Shown here one piece after another: positions 1-9,223 of a stretch of 64,000 nucleotides of DNA. The notes under the pieces are model-generated. The model was not told the DNA's origin. It was given only the letters and a program-made list of their open reading frames with translations, and ran no database searches. A program made the position numbers and the translations under genes. Each line of letters opens with the position of its first letter. The stretch's first letter is position 1. The DNA is taken from NCBI RefSeq assembly GCF_049608145.1, contig NZ_JBMYXF010000008.1:1-64000 (forward strand). The letters run 5' to 3'. The DNA comes from Halocynthiibacter sp049608145 (GTDB lineage Bacteria; Pseudomonadota; Alphaproteobacteria; Rhodobacterales; Rhodobacteraceae).

Positions 1-1996
1 TCTTAGCAAGGTTTGCAACAACCGGAGCACCGCCAATGTCTTTGCCCAGTGCCAATGGCAGACTGTGGCTGCCGTCGCCAAAATCACGACCGGACAGAAT
101 CTCGCGGAAGCTTACCATTTCGCGTTTTTCGTTAGGCAGTTCGATACCAATCACCGACCGACCAGGCACTGTGGATACACGTGCGGACAGTGCGGACATG
201 GAACGTGCAATATCATCAGCAAGACCAATCACACGGGATGCTTTCAGACCCGGCGCAGGTTCCAGTTCATACATTGTGACAACGGGACCAGGGCGCACGG
301 AAACGATTTCGCCTTTTACACCGTAATCATCCAGAACGCTTTCCAGCATGCGCGCGTTTTCTTCCAGGGCCTCATCAGACAGATGGTGACGTTCAATCGT
401 CTCAGGGCTGGCCAGCAGGCTGAGGGGCGGGTTTTCATAAGTCTCTGCCGAGGCATCAAACTTCAACGCAGGCTGCGCTTCGGCCTGGGCCTGACGAGAA
501 GGCTGAACCGGCTTGTTTGGCGCGTGTTGTACGACAGCTTTCTGCACCGGCGGCTGTGGAATTTGCATAGGCGCAGCCATCTGTGGCACCGGATCAACCG
601 CAATTGGGGCCGGGGTTTCCTCAGCAAAATCATCGAAAGGTTCGCCGTAATCATCTTCCTGATACGCCGAGTAATGGTCTGGCATATCTTCCACGATCAC
701 ATCGTCATGATAATCCTGAAAATCATCGATTTCTGGTTCAGCCTGCCAAGATGTATCCATGGCTTCCATATCCACAGAGGGGGCCGCGGCAACGGGTGTT
801 GCAACAACAGGCGCGGCCGCAATTGGCGCAACGGTCGGCACCGGCGCGCGGGACAGTTGCGGTTCGGCACGCATGGACGGTTCTGCCGGCCGTACTGTGT
901 TTGCCTTCAGAACGGGCACACGACGGCGACGCGCCTGAATGGCATCAGAAATCCGCGACTTAATGCGGTCACTGCCATCTTCAGCGGGTTCTTCAAACGC
1001 AGGTGGTGCGGTCTGGACCAGCTCTGGCTCAGGGGTGCGACGCAACAACGATGCAAACAATCCCTGTTTGGTTTCTTCCTGAGGCAGGTCTTCGATGACC
1101 TCTTCCTGCTCATATGGGTGTTCATACACGGGTGCCGCCTGTGGGGGCTGGTAGTATTCTTCCGGGCGAACAACTTGTGTCGCGTGCTGAACAGGGGCAA
1201 CAGGCTGTGATGCGACTGATGGTTCAGCATAAAGCGCGGCTTGTGCGGCCTCATATTCTGCATTCTGCTGACGGTCCAAGCGTGCTTGTTTTACAGATTG
1301 CGCGGTTGCGGCAGCTTTCGCAGCCCCACGACCAAATAGGCGACGCAACTGGGCATAACCAACGATGGCGCCCAACAATAGAAAGCGGCCGAAACGCCCC
1401 AGTTCACTGCGGGTAAAGCCTAGGACATACAGCATCATAGCAATCATACCAACGGCAGACGCGATGGACAGAAGATTGACCCAAACAGACATGCCACCAA
1501 AGCCCTGAACCACATTCAGAACCGCGCCAGAGATCAGATCCCCGATAACGCCACCCGGACCAAAACTGTGAACCCACAGATCCGAGTTGCCAAGGGATGA
1601 AGCAAATACAGAAATAGACGCATAAGCTGAAATCAAAGCAATCCCAACAGGCGTAAACAGCAGGCGCGACATCGCGCGTTCTTCACCATAGTGGGTAACA
1701 AAACGTGCCCCCCAACCCAGAAGAATAATCGCAACACCCCAGCCACCCCAGCCGACAAGCGTATAAAGAGGCCCGGCAATCGCCGCACCAGGCGTACCAA
1801 GTGTGTTCTGAACCGGCGCATCAGATGCTACAAACCAGCTTGGGTCAGACGGAGAGAAGCTGGACAGCAACAAAACGAAAGCCAGCCCGACAATTATCAT
1901 CGCGACACCCAGCAATTCCTTGCCGCGTTTTTCCAGTGACGCCTGCGTGTCACTGTCGAAAAGAGGATCACGTTGTCTGATCTGATAAGACGCCAT
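1..1996 (-). CDS. ftsK: DNA translocase FtsK, N-terminal part (runs off the window)
   Basis: Reading leftward from the ATG at 1996, an open frame of 665 codons continues past base 1. The visible part starts with a short cytoplasmic tail, then about four hydrophobic segments within the first 220 residues (membrane anchor), then a long Pro/Ala/Glu-rich linker, then the start of the alpha/beta part of the motor domain (motif near YELEPAPGLKASRVIGLADD). The Walker ATPase and the gamma DNA-reading domain must lie left of the window. FtsK anchors at the division septum and pumps DNA toward dif for chromosome dimer resolution. The start is supported by AAGGA eight bases upstream. The amidase gene lies upstream on the same strand, about 290 bases away. 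Confidence 0.93.
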   Translation of the reverse strand, partial: MASYQIRQRDPLFDSDTQASLEKRGKELLGVAMIIVGLAFVLLLSSFSPSDPSWFVASDAPVQNTLGTPGAAIAGPLYTLVGWGGWGVAIILLGWGARFVTHYGEERAMSRLLFTPVGIALISAYASISVFASSLGNSDLWVHSFGPGGVIGDLISGAVLNVVQGFGGMSVWVNLLSIASAVGMIAMMLYVLGFTRSELGRFGRFLLLGAIVGYAQLRRLFGRGAAKAAATAQSVKQARLDRQQNAEYEAAQAALYAEPSVASQPVAPVQHATQVVRPEEYYQPPQAAPVYEHPYEQEEVIEDLPQEETKQGLFASLLRRTPEPELVQTAPPAFEEPAEDGSDRIKSRISDAIQARRRRVPVLKANTVRPAEPSMRAEPQLSRAPVPTVAPIAAAPVVATPVAAAPSVDMEAMDTSWQAEPEIDDFQDYHDDVIVEDMPDHYSAYQEDDYGEPFDDFAEETPAPIAVDPVPQMAAPMQIPQPPVQKAVVQHAPNKPVQPSRQAQAEAQPALKFDASAETYENPPLSLLASPETIERHHLSDEALEENARMLESVLDDYGVKGEIVSVRPGPVVTMYELEPAPGLKASRVIGLADDIARSMSALSARVSTVPGRSVIGIELPNEKREMVSFREILSGRDFGDGSHSLPLALGKDIGGAPVVANLAK

Positions 1997-2240
1997 TTTG
2001 CCTGTCCTTACACTAACCAAACCGCTTTAATCGGCGGCTTTATCTTTGTTGGGGCGGTACATGCCCGTAATCATACTGTTGGCAGGGATGGGGAATAACA
2101 CCGGTGAAACCACACCGAATGTGTCAAAAACTTCATAAAAGAAAAGGGCTGCGCCTGCTCTTTTGAAACCATATCTGCCTCTGCTCCGGGATCATTTCGC
2201 CCCGATTGGGTCCAGAATAAGGCGCATAATGCTATCTGTC

Positions 2241-2275
2241 CAGCCCGGTCCTGTCCGGTTCGTGGGATCGGGCTG
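2241..2275 (-). terminator. Hairpin downstream of the amidase gene
   Basis: An 11-bp stem with one G-T wobble (CAGCCCGGTCC pairing with GGATCGGGCTG) around a 13-base loop, 16 bases past the amidase stop on the minus strand. No T-run follows, so it is either a weak terminator or an mRNA-stabilising hairpin before ftsK. The rest of the roughly 290-base gap holds only a possible 15-codon ORF and nothing else recognisable. Confidence 0.4.
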
Positions 2276-2290
2276 ATTTCTGTGACTCTT

Positions 2291-3622
2291 TTACGCCAGC
2301 GCGCTTTCTGCAGCCGCACCCAGACGCAAAAGCCGTTCTTCTGTATGGGGCGGGGTCATCAACGTGACGCCGCAGGATGGCACGCCGGTTGGCAGGGTCA
2401 GCGCGGTCAGACCCATCAGATTGCCGATACGCGTGTTGCGCAAGGCCAGCAGATTTTCTGTGATATAATAATCGTGATCTGACATCAGCCGTTCCGCATT
2501 CGGAGGCACAATCGGGGATGTGGGTAAGATCACCGCGTCATATCCAGCCGTTGCCTTTAGATAACCAGTGCGCAGATGTTCCATCTTTTGCCATGCGGCC
2601 ACATATTCACCCGCAGACCAAGATTTCCCCAACTGAAAACGCCCCAGAATTTCCGGGAACATCACGTCAGGATTGGCTTCAATCGCATCTTTCCAAGTGC
2701 CCCATGCCTCCGAAGTATATAGGATGCTGGTCAATTCCATGATGTCGGAAACCTCAGATACATCGCCACGATCCACCTGTGCACCCGCCGCCTGCAGGCG
2801 CTCAACGGCACTCTGGAAAGCTGCACGTGGCGCATCCCGCAGATCATCCATCGCGACCGTTTCAAGCACCAGGAATTTACGCCCGGTCAAAGTTGCGCCT
2901 TGCAGGTTCGCAGGTTTCCCCCCCTCGGTCAAAGCCAGAAGCTGTGCACAATCTTCAACCGATTTCGCCAAAGGCCCAACCGTATCAAACCAGGCACACA
3001 GCGGAACGACACCTTCCAGCGACAGACGGCCAGCGGTTGTTTTCAGGCCAACCAGATCATTCCAGGCCGCCGGAATACGCACCGACCCGCCTGTATCAGA
3101 TCCTATTGCAGCAGGTGCCAGACCAAAGGCCACGGACGCCGCCGCGCCGGAACTGGACCCACCCGACACAGCATCAATGTCGTTCACACAGGGCGACGTG
3201 GCGGTGATCGGGTTCAAGCCCAATCCCGAGAACGCCAGTTCAGACATATGGGTTTTACCAATACAGATCAGACCGGCCGCAGTCGCATTTTTCAAAACGA
3301 CCGCATCCTGATCCGGCACACGGCCTTTCAGCAATGCTGTGCCTGCCTCGGTTGCGACACCCGCTGTATCAAACAAATCCTTCCAGGAGATCGGCACACC
3401 GTCCAGCGCGCTTAGCCGTGCACCGGTCTTTGCGCGTTCAGATGCGGCTTTTGCTTCGGACATGGCCCGATCTCGGGTCAGGCGTGCATAAATGCGATCC
3501 GTCATGTCATGCGTTTCAATCGCACGCAGCACAGCTTCTGTCAGATCGACCGGATCAAGTTCCCCCGCGCCAATCATTTTCCCCAATTCTGTTGCGGTTT
3601 TTTCCTGCCAGTTAAGCGACAT
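2291..3622 (-). CDS. Amidase (GatA/amidase signature family)
   Basis: 443 residues, the normal length for an amidase-signature enzyme, which hydrolyses carboxamide C-N bonds in the cytoplasm. The Ser-cisSer-Lys triad is visible: Lys81 (VPISWKDLF), Ser156 in the GGSSSG block and nucleophile Ser180 in GSDTGGSVRIPA. It is not next to gatB or gatC and lacks obvious tRNA-amidotransferase context, so a stand-alone amidase of unknown substrate is more likely than GatA. It lies upstream of ftsK on the same strand and divergently from the UbiH-like gene, with about 85 bases between the two starts. Confidence 0.87.
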   Translation of the reverse strand: MSLNWQEKTATELGKMIGAGELDPVDLTEAVLRAIETHDMTDRIYARLTRDRAMSEAKAASERAKTGARLSALDGVPISWKDLFDTAGVATEAGTALLKGRVPDQDAVVLKNATAAGLICIGKTHMSELAFSGLGLNPITATSPCVNDIDAVSGGSSSGAAASVAFGLAPAAIGSDTGGSVRIPAAWNDLVGLKTTAGRLSLEGVVPLCAWFDTVGPLAKSVEDCAQLLALTEGGKPANLQGATLTGRKFLVLETVAMDDLRDAPRAAFQSAVERLQAAGAQVDRGDVSEVSDIMELTSILYTSEAWGTWKDAIEANPDVMFPEILGRFQLGKSWSAGEYVAAWQKMEHLRTGYLKATAGYDAVILPTSPIVPPNAERLMSDHDYYITENLLALRNTRIGNLMGLTALTLPTGVPSCGVTLMTPPHTEERLLRLGAAAESALA

Positions 3623-3706
3623 CCCGATCTCTCCCTGTGTGTTGCAAGAACGGTAGCGTCACAGGGGCGCATGGACAATCCCCGCAGGGTCGCGATAGTG
3701 GGTTTT

Positions 3707-4933
3707 ATGACCTGCGACTCAGATATCCTGATTGCGGGCGGCGGGTTGAATGGCCCCTCGCTTGCGCTTGCCTTGGCCGATGGCGGCCTGAACGTAACCC
3801 TTGTGGATGCAGCACCCGAAGGTGCGCGCGAAATCCGGGGTTTTGATGGCAGGTGCTATGCGCTTGCTCTGGCGTCCCAACGGCTATTTCAAGCCATTGG
3901 TGTTTGGTCCCTTCTGGATGACAACGCCCAGCCTATCCTGAATGTAAAGGTCAGCGATGGTCGTGCAGGCGAAGGCCCCGGTCCGTTTGTTATGGGGTTT
4001 GATCACGCTGAAATCGAAGAAGGGCCAACCGGTTACATGGTTGAAGATCGTTTCATTTCACGTGCCTTGCGCGAAGCCGTGGACAAACATCCACTGATCA
4101 CAAAGGTGTCCGGCGCAAAAGTTATCTCCCAGTATGTGGATGGCGCGATTGTTACGGTTGGTTTGGATACCGGCGACAATCTGACGACCCGGCTTCTGGT
4201 CGGCGCTGACGGGCGCGGCAGCGGTGTTGCCCAACGTGCCGGCATCAAACGCAACGGTCATAGCTATCATCAAACGGCGCTGGTCTGTTCTGTAGAACAC
4301 CAAAAACCGCATAACGCGACCGCGCATCAATTCTTCATGCCCGAAGGCCCACTTGCCATTCTGCCCCTGCCCGGCAACCATTCTTCAATCGTCTGGAGCA
4401 CCTCTGACGCTGAAGCTGCGCGAATCTCATCTCTGAATGACGATAACTTCATGCAAGAACTGCGCCCGGTGTTTGGCGATTTTCTGGGCGAAATTTCACT
4501 GTCTGGTGCTCGCTTTACCTATCCATTGACCCTGTCATTGGCCGAACATTTCGTCGCTGACCGGCTTGCCCTGATCGGTGACGCCGCCCATGGGGTGCAC
4601 CCTGTCGCAGGTCAGGGTCTGAACCTGGGTCTGCGGGATGTGGGGGCACTGGCGGAAGTTCTGATCGAAGCACGTCGCCGTGGGGAAGATTTCGCCGCCA
4701 TCGATGTTCTGGCACGATATGAACAATGGCGACGCTGGGATACCACCGTGATGAGCGCCGGTATGGACAGCGTTGTACGCCTGTTTTCCAATGATAACCC
4801 GATTTTGCGGGCCGCGCGGGGCATTGGCCTGGGTGTGGTCAACGCCATGCCTAGCCTGCGCCGCAATTTCATCCGCGAAGCTGCCGGTCTAACTGGCGAC
4901 CTGCCAAAGCTGATGCAGGGGCGTCAGATTTAA
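3707..4933 (+). CDS. UbiH/UbiF/COQ6-family FAD-dependent monooxygenase
   Basis: 408 residues from the chosen ATG; an upstream in-frame ATG at 3671 is possible but adds residues before the usual start of the FAD fold. The N-terminal dinucleotide-binding motif (ILIAGGGLNGPSLALALA) and the C-terminal FAD motif (LIGDAAHGVHPVAGQGLNLGLRD) are both present. This family hydroxylates the ring of ubiquinone precursors. Which ring position is modified (UbiH, UbiF, UbiI or UbiL type) cannot be told from sequence alone. The gene converges on the small Trm112 gene with only 12 bases between stops. Confidence 0.88.
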   Translation: MTCDSDILIAGGGLNGPSLALALADGGLNVTLVDAAPEGAREIRGFDGRCYALALASQRLFQAIGVWSLLDDNAQPILNVKVSDGRAGEGPGPFVMGFDHAEIEEGPTGYMVEDRFISRALREAVDKHPLITKVSGAKVISQYVDGAIVTVGLDTGDNLTTRLLVGADGRGSGVAQRAGIKRNGHSYHQTALVCSVEHQKPHNATAHQFFMPEGPLAILPLPGNHSSIVWSTSDAEAARISSLNDDNFMQELRPVFGDFLGEISLSGARFTYPLTLSLAEHFVADRLALIGDAAHGVHPVAGQGLNLGLRDVGALAEVLIEARRRGEDFAAIDVLARYEQWRRWDTTVMSAGMDSVVRLFSNDNPILRAARGIGLGVVNAMPSLRRNFIREAAGLTGDLPKLMQGRQI

Positions 4934-4945
4934 CGCTGGACGGGC

Positions 4946-5143
4946 CTAGTCGATCCGGCGGGCTTCATCGATCAGCATTACAGGAATGCCGTTGCGGATA
5001 GGGAACGCCAGACGGGCCGCGCGGGAAATCAGTTCCTGGCGCTTTGCGTCATATTCCAGTGGCTGTTGTGTCTGCGGGCAGATCAGAGCTTCCAGCATAC
5101 GTGGCGAAAATTCGGCATGGGATGTCGGGGCTTCGTCGTTCAT
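4946..5143 (-). CDS. Trm112 family protein
   Basis: 65 residues with the Trm112/YcaR core: a CPxTxxPL-like knuckle (ICPQTQQPLEYD) and the tail LAFPIRNGIPVMLIDEAR. Only one cysteine remains, so the zinc site seen in some members is absent. Trm112 proteins of eukaryotes and archaea activate methyltransferases; the bacterial role is unclear. The start overlaps the end of the LON-domain gene by four bases (ATGA), so it is translated as the last gene of the CnoX-LON-Trm112 operon. Confidence 0.88.
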   Translation of the reverse strand: MNDEAPTSHAEFSPRMLEALICPQTQQPLEYDAKRQELISRAARLAFPIRNGIPVMLIDEARRID

Positions 5144-5775
5144 TGAATAACCTCATCGTCGGAATTGCTATAGATCGCATATTCAAGCAATGCGGTCAGG
5201 GTTCTGCGTCGTTCTGCAAGATTTTCGGCCTCAAGCAAAGCCTGTTTTTCCTCAATTGAGAACGGACAGAGCATGGACAGAGAATTGACCAGCATATCTT
5301 CTTCCGCCCCCTGAATTTGTTCCCAATCTGTGCTGAGATCCCGCAAATCAAAATATCGCTGCAGCAGGCCCAGAAACCCCTGTCGGTCAAAGGACGGATC
5401 ACGGCTCACGCGCTTTGAGTCGTGTTCAAATCCTGCCCAGCTGATCCGCGCACATTTGTAAGGGGTAAACCCATCTTCCAGCTGCTCAATTCGAAAACGT
5501 GACACACCGGTCAGCGTGATCATATAACGATTGTCATCGGTTTCCGTAAATGACGTCACCCGACCAAGACAGCCAACCTGATGCAGGGTTTCACTGTCTT
5601 TTTCCACGGGCTGCACGATACCGATCAGACGTGAAGCCGTGCGCAACGCATCATCCAGCAATGCAAGATAGCGCGGCTCAAATACATGCAAAGGCAACCT
5701 CGCCCGGGGAAGCAGTACCCCCCCAGGCAAAGGGAAAAGCGGAATGGTTTCGGGCAAGTCAGATGGCAGGATCAT
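5140..5775 (-). CDS. LON peptidase N-terminal (substrate-binding) domain protein
   Basis: 211 residues consisting of the LON N-terminal domain alone: PLFPLPGGVLLPRARLPLHVFEPRY at the start, GCLGRVTSF in the middle and a helical tail. There is no AAA or protease domain, so it cannot degrade proteins itself; family members are thought to bind unfolded protein. It lies 26 bases after the CnoX-like gene and overlaps the Trm112 gene by four bases. The pairing with a thioredoxin-TPR holdase suggests a proteostasis operon, which is an inference. Confidence 0.9.
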   Translation of the reverse strand: MILPSDLPETIPLFPLPGGVLLPRARLPLHVFEPRYLALLDDALRTASRLIGIVQPVEKDSETLHQVGCLGRVTSFTETDDNRYMITLTGVSRFRIEQLEDGFTPYKCARISWAGFEHDSKRVSRDPSFDRQGFLGLLQRYFDLRDLSTDWEQIQGAEEDMLVNSLSMLCPFSIEEKQALLEAENLAERRRTLTALLEYAIYSNSDDEVIQ

Positions 5776-5801
5776 AACACCACCCTAACCCGAACAACCA
5801 T

Positions 5802-6722
5802 TTACGCAAAGATCATTGATGACAGACGGCGACGCCCGTTCAGCACAACAGGATCTTCAGCCTTGAGTGCGTCAAAAATGGTAAACAGCTGGGCTTTGGC
5901 CGCGCCATCATTCCATTCCCGATCACGACGGAACAGATCAAGCAACATATCAACCGCAGCTTCTGTCTCGCCATTCGCATGCAACGCAGTCGCCAAATCA
6001 AGACGCGCCTGATGATTGTTTTCATCCGCATCCAAAGCGGCCCGCAATTCGGTCAGAGGGCCTGCTTCTGCCGCTTGTTTCGCCAGATCTAACTGTGCGG
6101 CTGCAATTTCAACTTCGGCACTTTCAGAAATCTCGGCAGGAACACCATTCAAGGCAGCCTCGGCTTCGTCCAGGTTGTCCATCGCAAGATGCCCACGCAC
6201 CAGCCCACCCCACGCACCAGCATGCTGACCATCTTCTTCAAGAATCGCGGCAAAGGTCTGAATGGCGTCTTCAGTGGCACCTTCTGTCAGCATTTCCTCG
6301 GCCGCAGCAACAGCATCGTCTAGGCCGTTGTCTTCGTCACCAGCCAACGCTGCGAGCTTATCAACAAAGGCTTTGATTTCTGACGGTGGCAACGCCCCCT
6401 GGAAACCATCAACCGGTTTGCCTTCAAAGAACGCATAAACTGTCGGAACAGATTGAATTTGCAACTGTCCAGCAATGCCCTGATTCTTATCGACATCCAA
6501 CTTCACCATGCGCACCTTGCCGCCGGCTTCAGCCACCGCGGCTTCCAGTGCCGGGCCCAAAGTTTTACAGGGGCCACACCAAGGCGCCCAGAAATCGACA
6601 ATCACCGGAACGGTCTGACTGGCCTCAATGACATCCGCCATAAATGTGGCTTCAGATCCGTCTTTGATCAGATCTGCGGGTGCAGCGGTATCGCCACTGG
6701 TTTCATTTCCAAATTCAAGCAT
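5802..6722 (-). CDS. cnoX: Thioredoxin-fold co-chaperone, CnoX/YbbN type
   Basis: 306 residues: a thioredoxin domain (about 20-125) with the full active site WAPWCGPCK (Cys49, Cys52), followed by an alpha-helical TPR-like region (about 130-306) rich in Ala and Glu. This architecture is that of CnoX (YbbN), a holdase that hands clients to GroEL/DnaK and protects them from oxidation. Because the CxxC pair is kept, this copy may also be redox active. It is the first gene of a minus-strand operon with the LON-domain and Trm112 genes. Confidence 0.88.
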   Translation of the reverse strand: MLEFGNETSGDTAAPADLIKDGSEATFMADVIEASQTVPVIVDFWAPWCGPCKTLGPALEAAVAEAGGKVRMVKLDVDKNQGIAGQLQIQSVPTVYAFFEGKPVDGFQGALPPSEIKAFVDKLAALAGDEDNGLDDAVAAAEEMLTEGATEDAIQTFAAILEEDGQHAGAWGGLVRGHLAMDNLDEAEAALNGVPAEISESAEVEIAAAQLDLAKQAAEAGPLTELRAALDADENNHQARLDLATALHANGETEAAVDMLLDLFRRDREWNDGAAKAQLFTIFDALKAEDPVVLNGRRRLSSMIFA

Positions 6723-6888
6723 TCTCTATCCCCTTTGGGTTCTCTTCCTAGATGGCGTGAAATGACGCCGGTTTCAAGCCCGCTACCGGATCGTTTTCTT
6801 AACAGAAAGTTACCGGAACGCGTGCAGTCGCAGCCTGATCGAAAGGAATTTCAGTCCAGATTTGCCCATTCACAGCAGAGGCCACCAC

Positions 6889-8310
6889 ATGACCAACACG
6901 CCCATTCTTTCTATGCCCTACATCGCGCCCTCTCAGGCGCAAAAACACGTCACCCACAACGAAGCCCTGCGCCTGTTGGACATCCTTGTGGAATTGACCG
7001 CCGACAGCCGCACCACCACCACACCACCACCCGCCCCGACTGAAGGACAGCGTTTCATCATTGCCACGGGGGCAACCGGGGACTGGGCCGGACAGGACGG
7101 TCAAATCGCGGTGCGCGAAAACGGCGCCTGGATCTTTATCCCCCCGCAAATCGGCTGGATCGCCATGATCACCGATGTGATGGAACTGGCAACATATGAT
7201 GGCAGTGACTGGGTTCCAGTGAAACCAAATCTGACATCTTCTGATCTGAACAATCTGCCCGGTCTGGGTGTGAACACCAGCTCAGACAGCACAAACCGGC
7301 TGGCCGTGTCTTCGGATGCAACGCTACTGACCCATGCAGGCAGCGACCATCAGGTAAAGATCAACAAAAACAGCATTGGCGACACGGCCAGCCTTTTATT
7401 TCAAAGCGCCTGGACCGGTCACGCCGAAATGGGACTAAGCGGGGACACAAATTTCTCAATCAAAGTCAGTGACGGCAGCAGCTGGTTCACAGCAATGGAA
7501 ACGGATGGAAACACAGGTCGGGTTCGCTTTCCGTCCGGCGGTGTGCGCCCGGTTCTCGCAGGCCCGACGACCTGGTATGTTGATCCCGCCAGTGGCGATG
7601 ATGGCACCAGCGGTCTGTCTTCCGGCACCGGGGCCTTTGCCACACTTCAGCGTGCCGTAGATGAAGTCCTGTCCATCGATGCGGGCGGTCATGCGGTGAC
7701 CATCCAACTGGCGGATGACACCTATACGCTGACCTCGCCCGTTGTTGTCGACCAACCTCTCATTGGTGGTGGCGAAATTATGATCACAGGCAACACGTCC
7801 ACCCCTTCCCTTGTCGCATTGCACGGCAGCGCCGGAGGGATTGAGATCATTGGTGCCGTTGTGTCTTTATCCGGTGTTGAGATCAGCACATCTGCCCCAG
7901 CTGAAGCTTGCATCACAGGCGCCGAGAACGCCCAGATTACCCTGTCAGACATTGAATTCGGCACAGGGGGCTCGGCTCACATCAGCCTGCAGAATGCAGA
8001 ATGTGCAATCGTTGGAGATATCGAAATTTCTGGTGATGCGGACCGTCATATCGCTTTGGATCATACGGCCGTATTTCGGATGGATGGTCAGGCAATAACC
8101 CTGTCTGGTTCCCCAGATTTCACCACCGCCTTTGTCGAGGCAACCAACGGATCCAGTGCCAGCTTTGATGGCAACAGTTTCACAGGCACAGCCACTGGCC
8201 CACGATATGATGTGACAGTTGTATCCTGTATCAACACCTATGGTTCTGGGGCCACGCATCTGCCAGGCAACAGCGCTGGCAGCACGGGCGACGGTGGCGT
8301 CTATCTATAA
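6889..8310 (+). CDS. DUF2793 protein with C-terminal beta-helix (phage/GTA spike-like)
   Basis: 473 residues from ATG 6889; a TTG at 6862 is an alternative start. Residues 1-120 match the DUF2793 pattern (PYIAPSQAQKHVTHNEALRLLD, then EGQRFIIATGATGDWAGQ and GWIAMITD). A linker follows, then from about residue 225 a WYVDPASGDDGTSG motif and repeated short Val/Ile/Gly/Ser strands typical of right-handed beta-helix spike or tail-fibre proteins. DUF2793 is found mainly in phage and gene-transfer-agent proteins of alphaproteobacteria. No other phage structural gene lies beside it. Binding to a surface polysaccharide is an inference. Confidence 0.82.
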   Translation: MTNTPILSMPYIAPSQAQKHVTHNEALRLLDILVELTADSRTTTTPPPAPTEGQRFIIATGATGDWAGQDGQIAVRENGAWIFIPPQIGWIAMITDVMELATYDGSDWVPVKPNLTSSDLNNLPGLGVNTSSDSTNRLAVSSDATLLTHAGSDHQVKINKNSIGDTASLLFQSAWTGHAEMGLSGDTNFSIKVSDGSSWFTAMETDGNTGRVRFPSGGVRPVLAGPTTWYVDPASGDDGTSGLSSGTGAFATLQRAVDEVLSIDAGGHAVTIQLADDTYTLTSPVVVDQPLIGGGEIMITGNTSTPSLVALHGSAGGIEIIGAVVSLSGVEISTSAPAEACITGAENAQITLSDIEFGTGGSAHISLQNAECAIVGDIEISGDADRHIALDHTAVFRMDGQAITLSGSPDFTTAFVEATNGSSASFDGNSFTGTATGPRYDVTVVSCINTYGSGATHLPGNSAGSTGDGGVYL

Positions 8311-8316
8311 AATAAT

Positions 8317-8340
8317 AAGCCCCGGCTGTGGCCGGGGCTT
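8317..8340. terminator. Bidirectional intrinsic terminator between DUF2793 gene and xthA
   Basis: A perfect 10-bp stem AAGCCCCGGC / GCCGGGGCTT closes a TGTG tetraloop between two convergent genes. On the minus strand it is followed by a T-rich tract (TTATTATTTTA), so it works best for xthA; on the plus strand the tract is poor. Confidence 0.85.
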
Positions 8341-8344
8341 GCCG

Positions 8345-9133
8345 TTAAATATCAAAGCTCGCAAAGACAGGTGCATGGTCAGATGGTTTTTCCCATCCCC
8401 GCGCATCGCGATACACGCGGCTGCTGTGGGCAGTGTCCTTAATATCCCCGGTTGCCCAGATGTGATCCAGACGCCGCCCCTTATCCGCCGCATCCCAGTC
8501 CTTCGCACGATAAGACCACCAGCTGTACAACTTGCCCTCAGAAATATCCGCGCGGGTCACGTCATGCCAACCGCCCGAAGTGCGTACATCTTCGAACAAT
8601 TCAACTTCAACCGGAGTGTGGCTGACAACTTTCAAAAGCTTCTTGTGATCCCAAACATCATCCTCGCGCGGCGCGATATTCAGATCCCCCACCAGGATTG
8701 ATTTCTCCGGGCGGTTCGCATTGAAATAATCCCGCATCTCTGAGAAGTAATCCAGCTTCTGACCGAATTTCTCGTTCACCTCACGATCCGCAACATCGCC
8801 CCCTGCTGGTGCATAGACATTGTGAATGGTCACCCCGTTTTCCAACCGCCCGGCCACATGACGTGCATGACCAAGAGATGCGAAATCCTGCATGCCAGCA
8901 TCTTCAATTGGCATCTTCGACAGGATCGCAACGCCGTTGTACCCCTTCTGACCACTGGCAACCATATGTTCATACCCAAGCGCTCGGAACCCCTCCATCG
9001 GGATCTTATCTACCGGGCTTTTGCATTCCTGCAGACACAGTACATCCGGGGCCTGCTCTTCCAGAAGTTTCAGCACAATTGGTTCGCGCAAACGGACTGA
9101 ATTGATGTTCCAAGTGGCAAGTGTGAAGGGCAT
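8345..9133 (-). CDS. xthA: Exodeoxyribonuclease III (AP endonuclease)
   Basis: 262 residues from ATG 9133, which has AAGG upstream; the longer frame adds an unsupported leader. The EEP nuclease fold is complete: ATWNINSVR at the start, metal ligand Glu36 in LCLQECK, the GDLNIAP block, RRLDHIW and the terminal catalytic SDHAPV. The enzyme cuts DNA 5' of abasic sites and trims 3' ends in base excision repair. It is divergent from the MFS gene with 90 bases between, so the two promoters probably overlap. Confidence 0.93.
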   Translation of the reverse strand: MPFTLATWNINSVRLREPIVLKLLEEQAPDVLCLQECKSPVDKIPMEGFRALGYEHMVASGQKGYNGVAILSKMPIEDAGMQDFASLGHARHVAGRLENGVTIHNVYAPAGGDVADREVNEKFGQKLDYFSEMRDYFNANRPEKSILVGDLNIAPREDDVWDHKKLLKVVSHTPVEVELFEDVRTSGGWHDVTRADISEGKLYSWWSYRAKDWDAADKGRRLDHIWATGDIKDTAHSSRVYRDARGWEKPSDHAPVFASFDI

Positions 9134-9223
9134 GGGTGATCCTTTGCGGAGGGGAAGAACAAAGCATGTATATCCAGCCATATTCGCTTTGCCAATCCTT
9201 CAGCCCCATGTCAGGCTCGCGTT

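Noticed and set aside
65..1210. 381-codon plus-strand ORF over the ftsK gene
   Set aside because: It is antisense to ftsK and has a low-complexity Arg/His/Phe-rich translation typical of a shadow frame.
2027..2074. Short minus-strand ORF MITGMYRPNKDKAAD upstream of ftsK
   Set aside because: Only 15 codons; no ribosome site or conservation could be judged, so it is not called.
2071..2319. 82-codon minus-strand ORF overlapping the amidase 3' end
   Set aside because: Out of frame with the amidase, crosses the hairpin and has no family features.
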